Of a stretch of DNA of 64,000 nt, positions 53,901 to 64,000 are shown in pieces. Below the pieces are notes generated by a model that saw only the letters and a list, made by a program, of their open reading frames with translations, did no database searches and was not told where the DNA came from. The stretch is from NCBI RefSeq assembly GCF_000002995.4, contig NW_025062479.1, positions 2,873,721 to 2,937,720 on the forward strand, in the 5' to 3' direction. Each line of letters opens with the position of its first letter. Position 1 is the stretch's first letter. The position numbers and the translations under genes are program-made. The DNA comes from Brugia malayi. Lineage: Eukaryota; Nematoda; Chromadorea; Rhabditida; Onchocercidae.

Positions 53901-56900
53901 ATTACACAATGAACATATTTTGCAAATATTGCCATCAACTCGCTGACTCTTTCATTTCTCAATAATGAAAAACCGGTACAATGTGACAAATAACCTTGAA
54001 CTTTATGACTAAAAAAAAAATCAGGGAGAAAAACAATGTTTATATTTTTGTTTGCATTAACTGCAGAATCACATTAAAGTCTATCGTTATCTCAACAACA
54101 CAATGATAATGATTATCAGCTCCACTAAAACAACAGCATATATCGAAGTAAGCATTATGAGTGCAACGCAAATATTTATTTTCTTATTTAATTTTTAAAG
54201 TTATACATATTTTTTGAAACTTTTGAAGTGAAATGTTTGTTTGGCAGAAAGAAAAAGCATAAAGAGCACAATTTATTTCCAAATTTTATAAGAAATTTTT
54301 CCAGTTAGAATTTATTTTCTTTTTTTTTCATCCAAATAAATATGGGAGGTTTTTGAAAAGATTGTGAGAAACTATAATACTATATATTTACAAAAAAAAA
54401 AAATGGTGGAATTCAAATTATCAGTAAATACACAAAACCACAGCTGCAATCCTACAGCCGATAAAAATGACCAACCTAATAGCATTCCAGTGAATCCAAG
54501 TAGACAACAAACATCTGTGATAATAACACGACTAATAAATCTAGAAAACAAACCGATGTAAGAATGAAACTAAAAATTTGTTGTAAAGAAAAAACTGTTA
54601 CCAGATGTAATGATATGCACGAAATATGAAAGTCCTTTTATTTCATTCGAATGTTGAAAAAAGCTTAGACATATGAGAATGTTCTTAGAAATTTTTATGA
54701 ATTTCACATTTTTTCTTTTCAGAGAAAACTTTTAATAAAGTATAAGAAAGTCCTTTTTCTTTAAATCAAGCGTAAAAATACTTATTCATAAATTGTAAAT
54801 AAAAAGTTTTTGAAGAGTTTGCTGTTCGAAAGGAAATTCAAATTAGTACAATGATACTGTTCTATGAAGTCACTGCAGTATCAATAACTACTGAAATAGG
54901 TAATATTCTTCACACCTTTTATATATCTTCTTATAATAAAGATTGTAAGAAAGATAGTCATAATAGCACTGAGCAAATAGTAATCAATGTGCTAAGAGAG
55001 CTAACGGCTAAATGCCATTGAAGATTAAACAAATAGTAAGAGATATAGCCAAATTAATATTGTCTAAGCATTACTAGCAGTAGAAATGATGAGAAAAGAT
55101 GTCAAGATTCAAAGGAGAATAAGGAAATGGCACAGGTAAAGAGAGACTTTAGTCATGTACAAGTACAAATATTTGCCAGGAGATGGACCAGGTACACTAC
55201 TTTGAAATAAAAGAACTGCCGTCAAACAAATATTGCATCAAATCTGTTTACTATCCAACAAATATTGTTGCATCAGAGCTATTTGCTATCTGACAAACCC
55301 TGTATTTGCTAGCTGCCGTAATGAAGTTTCCGTATTGTACTGTATGACAGTAATATGGGTAAGCAATTTCTATTAAAGTTATTTTTTGTTTAAATTTTTG
55401 ATTCCGTACAAAACTTTCCTGGCAATTCAATTATTAAATACATCGTATTTCCAACTATTAATAACATACTCTTCTATTAAATATACCAAATATCGGTTTT
55501 TTGAATGAAATTCCACCAATAAACTACGTTATTTAATCAATATAACTTACATATGTTATCAGTTTTGCAAATCAACGATGGCCTTCACAATTTTCAGAAA
55601 ATTTAACTCTGATTTATCTTATTCTGAGGATAACCATGAAACAGGCATGAATAATGGGTGTAAGATTAAAAAAGGCAATATTCAAAAGATGAAGATGGTG
55701 TAAATAAATTTATTCAAAAACTATCCACTTACTGCAAAAGCTACTATTGCTTTATAAACTGACTATATTAGTTACTGTAACTTATGACATGCATAACATT
55801 TTTTAAAAATTAATTTTTCATCTTTTACTTATACAAGACTTACTTTTACTCATTACTTTTAGCGTAGCTTTGGTGAGACTACTCCCGGCCAAATTCATTG
55901 CAGCACACACATAATTGCCTTCGTCAGCAGGTCTTACATCCGTAACGGTAAGATCACCATTAAAAGTCACTTTTATTCTTCCGTCTGAAGATATGTGACC
56001 CGGAAAAAATACTTCCTAAAATTAAAATCAGCAGATTTCTGAATTTTAGAATGTACTTTATTTCTGAATACCAGTCAACCTATTATTACGAAGGAATCAA
56101 TCCGGATTAAAATGTTATTAAAACTAAAAGGAGTGATTTTCTCAGCATTATTTCACTCCTCTCTGACACATTAATTAACACAAAGTAAAATTTGCATTAA
56201 ACCTGTTGGCCTTCTCTTGACCAGAACAGTGCCGGTTGCGGCTGACCCTCTGCCTCACATCGGAATTTTGCAGTAGAACCAGAATCAACAAGGACATCAC
56301 GAGGAGTTTTTGTAAAAGATGGTGCAGCGTGTACATTTAGCAGAGCTGATGTTTCTATGCTTCCGGCTGGGTTTTTTGCCTGACAAATATATTCGCCAGC
56401 GTCATTTGGCTGAACCCTGAAAAAAAAAATGCATAAGCAATCGTCAAAGATTTGCTCGGAAATTCATTTAAAATAAGAAAAATGATATCCATTTGACTAT
56501 TTGATGCTTATTACACACTAACTGATATTTATTTATGCAACTGCAGGAATATGGTAATGATGAAATATGGCTACAAAATATCATATTTTCCCTAGTAGAA
56601 CTTTTACTTACTTATCAATGCGTAAACCACGATTATCCGATGCGATGTAAGCTCGACCAACGGGCATTTGTTGATTTCTCTTCTTCCATGATATTGAAGG
56701 CATCGGATCACCAGAAACACGGCAGTCGAATAGTACCGATGATCCTACTTCAACCGTTAAGTTTTGTGGTTTTTGCTGAAATATAACCATTCTGTAAAGA
56801 ACAAAAATTCTTTATTGCTTATTAGATGAAAAAGGACATAAAAAAATTACTACTTTTAGACCATATTATGCTACTTAATCGATACTCAGTGCCTTTTTTT

Positions 56901-59900
56901 TTTTTTTTCACGATCTTACCACGCCAACACATTCAGCATTTTTTTAAGGAATAATTTTACATTTAACAGTTTTTGCCATCACTATGATGTACACCATCAC
57001 GTTAGAGTAAATCAAGCAGTCCGTTCTTTAAGATATCACTTAGTAATATTTTTTAACACTAAACTATTAGCAAGATGGACGAAGTATAGAACTAGTATAA
57101 AAGTACCAAAAAATAAGGCTTTTCATATACAGATAAGCGTGCTGGATTTGATACCCTTTCACCAACCATATTTGTTGCCACACACTGATAAAAGCCAGCA
57201 TCAGATCGTTGCACCTTAAGTTGCAGAAATTATGTATTTCCTACTTTGTAATAATTCATTGAGTTATTCATTCAGTTTCCTAATTCCATTTTATCATCAG
57301 CACATTTAATTAAAAAAATGTTGTGTATTAAACTCATATAAAATAATAAAGAGATTCTAAATCTGCGGTTACTTTTTCGATGACGAGATTGCCACTTGGA
57401 TGTAGCACAATACCATCTTCATCCTGAGGACGTAAATCCCGTTCATCTTTACGCCAAGACACAACTGGTTCTGGAAAGCCACGTGGCGGAGAGCATTCTA
57501 AGACCGCTCTGTTACCAATCACTGCCTTCAAAAAGACATATACTATTGTTTATTTGAAGTGCGAATACTTTATTAAGACATACATTTTCAAAATCATTTT
57601 TTACGAATGAACAATCAATTAAACAATATTAGGCAGTTTAAATAAACAATTCTGAACTACATATTTATTAAGGAATAAACTTGTCAAATTTAATGACATT
57701 AAATGTCTTCCACTGATCCTTACAACTACAGCAAATCTCAAAACATAATTTACCAATAATCTTATCGAAGATGTTGGAGATTTTTTTGTTTTTGTTTTTT
57801 TCTCAAAATACCTGTACTCAGAATACCTGTATTGGTCTCGGTCTTATCCTGAAATCATCCCGCAGCATGGCAATTTTGAGCGATGCCTCTCTTGACCACA
57901 CTTCACCATATTTATTTTTTGCAACACAATAATATGTTCCCGAATCTGCGTCTTTCCCCTTACCTAAAGAGGAATCAATTACTATATTTACAGAAATTTC
58001 CAACTACATTAGTTCTAATAGTATTAGTTATAACAAATTTGGAACACTACCCACAAAGGTAAATAATTAATTAAAGGTGTTCTGCTAGATCACACAACAG
58101 AATTTTTTGGATTTATTGTAGTGAGCACATACTAAATATGAGTAAACATCACTTATTCACTATAAACTGTCAATTAAATTACTGAGATTTGCAAAGCGTT
58201 TTATGTGAAATATGCATAGGAATAACTACATCAACTAGTTTTTGTGAAGAACAAAAAAGTTTGCAAACGTACCATTATTAACTCGAAGTAGAAATAAAGC
58301 ACCGGTATGAAGTACTAAACGATGTGAATTCTTTTCTTCATTATTTGTAATCACCGGTTCACCATCCTTGAACCATGTAATTTGTAGGTCCGGACCTTTC
58401 GCTGCACAATTCAGTGTCGCCGGTTCACCTTTTGCAACAATTACATCAAGCGGATGTTCTGTTATTACCGGCATTCCATCTTCTAAAAAAGAACGAAATA
58501 AGCGATCAAGAAATAAGATGCAAAGCAGGAACTTTTACATAAAAAAAGTTAAATTCATTCCTGTAAAAGTAATAATTCTATGAATTATAATAAACTAAAA
58601 AATAATAAATTCAAAGTGAAGAATAAACACATTAAAGTTTATGTTGATGTGAGGTAGCAGTTGATAATGGAAGCAAATTTAAGATAATTTTCGAATCATG
58701 TCTCATTTAAAAATAAAAAAAAAAAAATGAAAAAATGAAAAGGGAAAAGAAAGAGAGGGGAACAATAGGTTAATCTCGAATGATATACATTTTATTTTTA
58801 ATAAAATCCATAGGAAATTCATTTCTTTTGTTTCATTCAATGTAAAAGCGTTTTTCGTAAGTGAAGATTTAAGCATAAGTTTCTAATAAAAATTTTAATT
58901 TCCTCTTGTATTGAATGAGTTCCGAAAATATTTCCAATGAGTACGTATTTAGGCAGACAGGAAGTTAGAGATAAAATTGTTTTATTGCCTTTTTTAAATG
59001 ATTTCTTTTTGTCCTGATAGACAAAATCTAATGCATAATCGTTTCAAGATGTAAACTTGAATACATTCACATTATTGTTCAACTAAACTAGTCTTCTCAG
59101 TAAGCAAGGTCATTGGTAATAATTATACGACTTGAAAGTACCTCTCTTTCTCTCTTTCTTTCTTCCTCTTTCTCTTTCTTTCTCTCTCCCTCTTCTTTTA
59201 AAGCTAGTAGTAAATTAATAGGCTAATTTATTTGAAAAGAATCGACAATTTTCGTAGACATAAGTTGCTAATTACAGCATACATCTATCTCAAGCTAGTA
59301 CTTTGCTGCACCACTGACAATCTAATTAGTCAGCATTTAAAATTAATGATTAAACAGGTGATATCGTGATTATTATGTTTCGAGAATATTCAGACATATT
59401 TAATGCTGGGTGATAATCCTAAATTTTAACTTTATTATTAATTTAAAAAAAAAAAAATTAATTGACAGAAAAACATTTTTACTTTGATTTTATATTTAAT
59501 AAGTGGAAATAAAAAAAAAAAGCTATACTGAAATTCAGTCACGAAAGTATCATTTCGGTTCGGTAGCCTCTTCAAAGGATTTCAACATTCTCTCATTACA
59601 TAATTTTTACCACTCGTTTTTTAGTATTTAAAGTGTAAAAATAAAAATTATTCTATTCAACTGCAGTAATTTCTTCTTCCAAGATTTTTCTTGTTTAAAT
59701 GATATTATCAAATGAAATTTATTTCAAATCTTCAAAAGAACAGTTACAGTGAGTCCTAAAAATATTTAGATTTATGCAACGGTATAAAGTTTAATCAGCT
59801 ATGACAACAATTTTAGTGAAAATTTACTTCCACATAAAAGTGATTAAATTTTGTAGAAAATCATTTAGTAAATTTAGTAACAATAATCAATGTTATGTAC

Positions 59901-61801
59901 ACATCAAATTCTTTATGTATTGTAAACGTTTCAACATCATATATCAACTTTAATTAGCTTATTTAAACAAAAATTATTGATGACACGGTTTTTATTTCTT
60001 ACCATTTCACCACATACTTCTATCATAATGACAAAACAGATTAAATAAACCGAATTTCTGACAATCTTGTCTTCATCGATTAAATAGCTGATGCTAATAA
60101 AAAGGAATTTTTTTTCTGGATTTTCAAAATTTCTCAGTGTAATTTAAAAATCTGATTAAAATATATAAAAACAATTATATTTTAACAAAGACACTCTCAA
60201 TATGTAAATAAATTGTTTTGCAAAATAAAACTAATACACATAGTATAACAAGTCAGGCAGAGATATACGTACTGCAAAATATACTGAGTAAAACAATTCC
60301 TGATAATAATGCACTAAACCAGTCCTTTAGTTCATTCGTCTTACCTGCGTAACTAATTTTATCACAACATTACTAGCAGAAGAATGACAGAAAAAATTGT
60401 ATCTTTCCCTTCGAAGTTTTATAATTTATCACCTCCTTCTGAATATCAATAATAATTGCTCTTTCCACTTCTACTTTATATTATATGTTGAAGTAAATTG
60501 AATTTTTGAACATTTTCACTGTTCAAGAATGAAATTTCATAGCAGACAGTTATCAGCAACTTCATATTTGCCATTTAAATTCGAGATTTCTTCATGTACA
60601 ACCAAAGTAACTCACATTTTCTATCAATATCTTTAAAAAATAGTAGGAAAATCCGAAACAATTCAACTAAAATATCAAAAAATATTATAATACCTGATGA
60701 ATTTATCGTAAATTGGAAAAAAATTCATTACTATTTACTATCATTGCTTTGATAATTTAATAAAAACGATGTAAATCAAAAGAACCTAACAGATCAATCT
60801 ATCATCTAATCGAGAATAAATAATACATAAGTTGTTCTTTTAAAAATAATATAAAATTCGGCAAGATAACTTTATAGAGGTCAAACATCATTGATGGTGA
60901 AGCTAGATAAGAGATGAATGTGACCGATGATAATAAATCGATAAGCCTAATATAATAATAAGCTTATTCATTTTCTTTTTTAGCAATGTACACAATACTT
61001 TGGATCATTTCAACCAGATGTTCATGTTACATGTGTGTAGCATGAAAAGAAAGAATGGATGAAAAGACAAAGGAGTTGGCGTAAATGTGCTAAATGAACA
61101 AAAAAGAAAGAAGAAAAACTCAAAAATCCAAAAATTAATATTTAACTAACAATATTTTATCTAGTATAGTTTTATATTTGTTATCATCTTAGAGTTCAAT
61201 TATTAACAAGAACTTACTTATGTCATACCATTTACTTCCCCGAATTACCTCAATTGTACACTCTTCCACTAATTTTCAATTTTACTTTAATGTGCCAATC
61301 AACAATCATCTTTGCTAATCAGTTTTATAAAGTTCAGAAAAATGTATTTTTACACATATGTTTAATAGAATTATTAAAATTGTGTGGTCAATAGAAGACC
61401 AGCAAATCGTCATATAAATTACAACATAGCTAATAATAATATATATATATATATACGAATTCTACATAATCATTGAAAAACCTATTTATTATGTATTTAG
61501 CAGGAAGCAAAAAGCTTCTTTAGCCCTTTATTGCCTTTTATAAATTATAGATTTTATTTAGAAAGGATGGTGAAGAGGAAAGAAAGGCAAGAAGCAAATG
61601 TTCAAATCTTTTAATAATACCCTTTTATGTCGTAAAGCCTAAGTTAATTATCACTTAAAAAATAGCACAAATGATGAAGAACTAACCAGTCGTTTCATCG
61701 GCATTAGCAATTTCCATTGATAATAGCAATGATAATAAAATGATAATTGAAGCAGCGAAATATTTCGAAGTGTTATAAACTGTTGTTGTATGACAAAACA
61801 T
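41481..61801 (-). CDS. sax-3: Roundabout (ROBO) axon-guidance receptor, SAX-3 orthologue
   Basis: Exons in transcript order: 61801-61687, 58482-58273, 57963-57827, 57525-57373, 57214-57107, 56775-56612, 56416-56203, 56015-55844, 47402-47186, 46932-46850, 46662-46472, 46373-46208, 45893-45766, 45487-45235, 44757-44642, 44581-44410, 44290-44108, 43717-43383, 43154-42881, 42643-42516, 42411-42252, 42063-41809, 41557-41481; 1336 aa, every junction phase-consistent. A type I neuronal membrane receptor for Slit. Signal peptide 1-35; Ig1 to Ig5 about 42-524 (Cys pairs visible, e.g. LNCAAKG/YYCVAKN and [15 protein letters not shown]); three FN3 domains about 537-866; TM about 887-912; tail with IKINDGSVH (935-943), CC1-like [12 protein letters not shown] (from 1040), TDVSYVQ, Pro-rich [10 protein letters not shown] (from 1157) and [10 protein letters not shown]. 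All of this is nearly collinear with C. elegans SAX-3 (about 1273 aa). Least certain: the donor of the PYATT-preceding exon (two in-phase choices) and the 77-nt last exon, which is supported by similarity to the SAX-3 C-terminus. Confidence 0.96.
48142..48223 (-). CDS. sax-3: Candidate alternative first exon of sax-3 (second signal peptide)
   Basis: ATG at 48223 opens 27 codons, [20 protein letters not shown] and seven more, ending GGA A|gtaatt. The hydrophobic stretch is signal-peptide-like. The leftover A matches the phase and even the base left by the normal preceding exon (55844), so it would join the Ig5 exon at 47402 in frame. A TGA lies in frame six codons upstream, and a possible trans-splice acceptor (ccttgacag) ends four bases before the ATG. 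The product would be about 939 aa: signal peptide, Ig5, three FN3, TM and tail, without the Slit-binding Ig1-2. This is inferred from sequence only; the hydrophobic core is modest and lacks a basic n-region. Confidence 0.5.
49049..49081. repeat. (TA)n microsatellite
   Basis: About 16 TA units in the large sax-3 intron. Confidence 0.95.
50570..51061 (-). other. GC-elevated intronic island with a 163-codon open frame
   Basis: The frame is open from a TTG at 51061 to the stop at 50570. About 30 codons of it are His-Thr repeats from the (GT)n tract. After the tract, from a Met near 50877, about 100 codons remain ([20 protein letters not shown]...). GC is well above flanking intron. No family was recognised, and the frame could be open by chance because GC-rich DNA has fewer stops. 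It lies on the same strand as sax-3, without evident splice sites tying it to that gene. Confidence 0.3.
50898..50972. repeat. (GT)n microsatellite, 75 bp
   Basis: tatgtatgtatg followed by a long gtgtgt run with one gtat interruption. Confidence 0.95.
51886..52317 (-). other. GC-elevated intronic island with exon-like frames
   Basis: On the minus strand 52316-52194 is open for 40 codons after an acceptor (atcattcag; contains [16 protein letters not shown]), and 52059-51886 is open for 57 codons after caatag (contains [18 protein letters not shown]). Between them tttactatag and CTG|gtaaat could bound another short exon (52193-about 52143). These could be parts of a nested gene, unrecorded sax-3 exons or a decayed pseudogene. 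No family is recognised. Confidence 0.3.
53196..53237. repeat. TC-rich simple repeat
   Basis: tctctctctc followed by ccctccctccctcttcctccctct. Confidence 0.9.
58483..61686 (-). other. 3.2-kb first intron of sax-3
   Basis: AT-rich, with a CT-rich tract near 59142-59200 and a short TA repeat near 61438. No exon or RNA gene was recognised. First introns of guidance receptors often carry enhancers, but none is identifiable here. Confidence 0.8.
59142..59200. repeat. CT-rich simple repeat
   Basis: Polypyrimidine ctctttctctctttctttc run in the first sax-3 intron. Confidence 0.9.
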
Positions 61802-64000
61802 ATTTCGTTTAGAAAATTATCCTTTAGGGATGATAATTGTTCAATGCATTGTTGATGATGATAATAGAAATAAAAACTAAAGCCGTAAAAGATGGAAAAA
61901 AAGAAAGGCAATAATAAATTGTCGTGGATATCCAGTTTAGTTGAACTCTTCTTCCAAATTATCACCAGCACAGCCACAGCTTGAACTACTCAATGGCCAC
62001 TTCTTGACCTACAGCTGTACCTGATATTATACAAAACACTCCACTATATCCAATAATAAGTTACACTGTGTACAATCAATCATTCATTCATCAAACTCTA
62101 CCGAATTATCTCCCATCACTGCATGAAGTAACTAATGCTGACCTTTCTGTCTTTCTCTCTTCCGAGACAATAAACACAGATAAAGTTATTTGTAAAAGTA
62201 ACAGTGAATCCTGACGTCCGGCTGCTGATAGTAGCAATACTACTAATAATAGTAATAATAGTATAGAGTGATTGCAAATGTGTAATATGATATCGTACTC
62301 TCTCTTAACAGTCAATATTGTGACCCTGTCGCAAGTAGCGACACCAATATACTCTCTTCTTGCTGACAATAATTGTTGATGGATTCACTAATACTTTATG
62401 CAATGTCACCTGAAATTCATCAAAATACATTCAGTATTAGACGTATTAACTATTTCACAATAGCATGTAATGATAGATGTGACATGACAAGGATATTTGC
62501 TTTCATCAGCTCCACAAATATACATACATTAAAGTATAAATATAGATAAGTCAATTATTGTATGAGTAATTAATGGCAAAGAACAATCGGAAACTTCCGT
62601 GTCACCTAGATATCCAAACAGATAAAAAATAATAATAACAGCGTTTAAAATACCATGCAAAAATAATTTCTCGCAGTTATATTTCTTTTATAACTTTTGT
62701 AACTCTTTTTTTTTTACTCCCGATTATCTCTCTAACTATAAAAGAATTTAGGTACCATAGTTTGTCTTCATTTCCGTCCTATAATGGAGCGAACTTTTCC
62801 TATATCACAATGAATTTATCTGAAATTTACACTAACCATATGTAAGGTTTCATATTAAAAGAAAAATGACAGTATCGATATTTTAGAAAGGGAAGAGAGA
62901 GAGAGAGACGTGTATAGATGGGATGTTAAGACTTCTCTTTTTAGGTTTTCTTTTTCTTTCTTTTAATTAAACAATAGAATTAATAATTGAAGAATGGAAG
63001 CAAGAATATAAGGCTTAATGCCATTTCATTAAAATGGAAAAAAAAGGAAACAGGCCAAGAATTGAGGAAGAAAGATCCGGTGAAGAGGATGTCGCATGAC
63101 GGACGCTCCGGAGCATGCAGCACCTGTACAACAACAATACATACATGAATCAGCTATCGGTAATATATTCTCGTTGTTGCTGTCATTGATGTTTAAATCG
63201 GCAAGGTCAGAAAATGCAATTCACCAAAACCAACCCAACAAAAATATTCAAACTCAAAATTCAAACTCGTACAACGACTATTATCCTTCATTTCCCATAA
63301 CTGATTTATTGATTTATTCCGTATTCATTATAGTTTTAAATTTAACAAAAGCATTGATTTTTCAAAATGAAAAAGAAGAAAAAAAAAAAAAAAACATAAA
63401 GTTAATGGAAAACAGGAAAGATTAGAAATGTAGAAAAAAAAACTTTTTGTCATTATTTTTTTTTGGAAGCCATTAAACAGTCATCGTACTGTTACTAGAA
63501 ACATTTTTATGCAAATTAAATAAATCGTTTACAATAACTACTCCGGCAATATGTAAATGTCACATATACACGTGAAATGCGAAACGTTAAAACGTCATTT
63601 TTTTTATCACAAAATAGAAGACAAAAAAAGAAAAAAAAAAAAAAAAGGACGGAGGGAGAAGAAAGGAGAAAAGAAATAGTGAAAAATCATGAATAAATCG
63701 ACGAAATTTCGTACTTTAATAGCAATCATTGATGTGGTCTATTGGTGAAATTCACTATCCCTGAAATCTAGATTACCAGGATTAAAATATCACATCGCCA
63801 TAATCTAACTGCTTTATTTCGTGGATGGATGTTGATGGAATTTGATCAAAAATCAAATTTTGTGAAACGTATGATAATGGGATTTAATTTCAGGAAGATA
63901 TAAAAGGAAGAAAAAAAAAAAGAAGCAACTAACTATCACTTACTACCATCAAATACAAACCATTCAATATGAACACATTAATGATGGTAATAGCATAAAT
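61802..64000. other. sax-3 upstream region
   Basis: Putative sax-3 promoter and 5' UTR. It contains a GA-rich run at 62888-62907, poly-A tracts near 63370-63395 and 63620-63645, and a plus-strand ATG frame at 63096. No core promoter motif can be assigned with confidence. Confidence 0.5.
63096..63425 (+). CDS. ATG-start 109-codon frame, possible first exon of a divergent gene
   Basis: ATG at 63096 follows an in-frame TGA at 63081 and begins MTDAPEHAAPVQQQYIHESAIG. A donor-like G|gtaata lies right after the codon ATC at about 63160, so the true first exon may be only about 22 codons, the remainder being intron. The unspliced frame continues through a hydrophobic stretch to an A-run-encoded Lys-rich end, which looks like intron read-through. 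The first 22 codons have a composition typical of a protein start. Family unknown, and downstream exons would lie beyond the window. Confidence 0.3.
   Translation: MTDAPEHAAPVQQQYIHESAIGNIFSLLLSLMFKSARSENAIHQNQPNKNIQTQNSNSYNDYYPSFPITDLLIYSVFIIVLNLTKALIFQNEKEEKKKKNIKLMENRKD

Larger units (their letters stand above)
47403..55843 (-). other. 8.4-kb sax-3 intron between the Ig4 and Ig5 exons
   Basis: Separates the module encoding Ig1-Ig4 from that encoding Ig5, FN3, TM and tail. It contains the alternative first exon (48142-48223), (TA)n and (GT)n microsatellites, a TC-rich run, and two GC-elevated islands with open frames (50570-51061 and 51886-52317). The remainder is AT-rich with no recognised gene. 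Confidence 0.85.

Noticed and set aside
61651..61977. 108-codon minus-strand frame covering the sax-3 first exon
   Set aside because: It is the shadow of the true signal-peptide exon, which lies in another frame (ATG at 61801, 38 codons then gttagt).
62106..62369. 87-codon frame upstream of sax-3
   Set aside because: Leu/Ile runs come from (AAT)/(TAG) repeats; no evidence of a gene.
1..64000. CRISPR arrays, bacterial operons, rRNA or spliced-leader RNA genes
   Set aside because: None was seen; the window is nematode chromosomal DNA with spliceosomal introns.

Overview
The window is eukaryotic and nematode, most likely a filarial or other clade III worm. It is AT-rich with long homopolymer runs. 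Exons are short, with gtaagt-like donors and T-rich ...tttcag acceptors, and the proteins resemble Caenorhabditis elegans homologues: a ROBO receptor nearly collinear with SAX-3, a SUV4-20 methyltransferase and an aminergic GPCR. No operons or bacterial genes were seen. Exon models were built by hand from open frames, splice sites and phase. Every intron in the six models is phase-consistent, but no transcript evidence was available.

Left part (1-11.8 kb): gene-poor and repeat-derived. A 564-bp inverted repeat (185-748 and 6246-6809) is almost identical between its arms and encloses 5.5 kb of AT-rich DNA. A broken BEL/Pao retrotransposon integrase fragment lies at about 7.58-8.06 kb. The rest is AT-rich DNA with microsatellites and a few exon-like islands.

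Middle part (11.8-40 kb): five compact genes. (1) An NPP/ENPP-family ectophosphodiesterase homologue (+, 11829-15110) lacks most catalytic residues. (2) A SUV4-20/KMT5 H4K20 methyltransferase, set-4 type (-, 19873-16926). (3) A small coiled-coil GRIP-domain golgin (+, 25147-28554). (4) A class A biogenic-amine receptor (-, 34459-29644). (5) A four-pass TMEM128 homologue (-, 39889-38867).

Right part (41.5-62 kb): one large gene, the Roundabout axon-guidance receptor sax-3/ROBO (-, 61801-41481; 23 exons, 1336 aa): signal peptide, five Ig, three FN3, TM, and a cytoplasmic tail with CC motifs. Its 8.4-kb intron between the Ig4 and Ig5 exons holds a phase-compatible alternative first exon encoding a second signal peptide, which would give a receptor lacking Ig1-Ig4, plus GC-rich islands with unexplained open frames. 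A 109-codon ATG ORF on the + strand at 63.1 kb may begin a divergent gene.

The genes are unrelated in pathway. The neural theme (guidance receptor, amine receptor) is probably coincidental.
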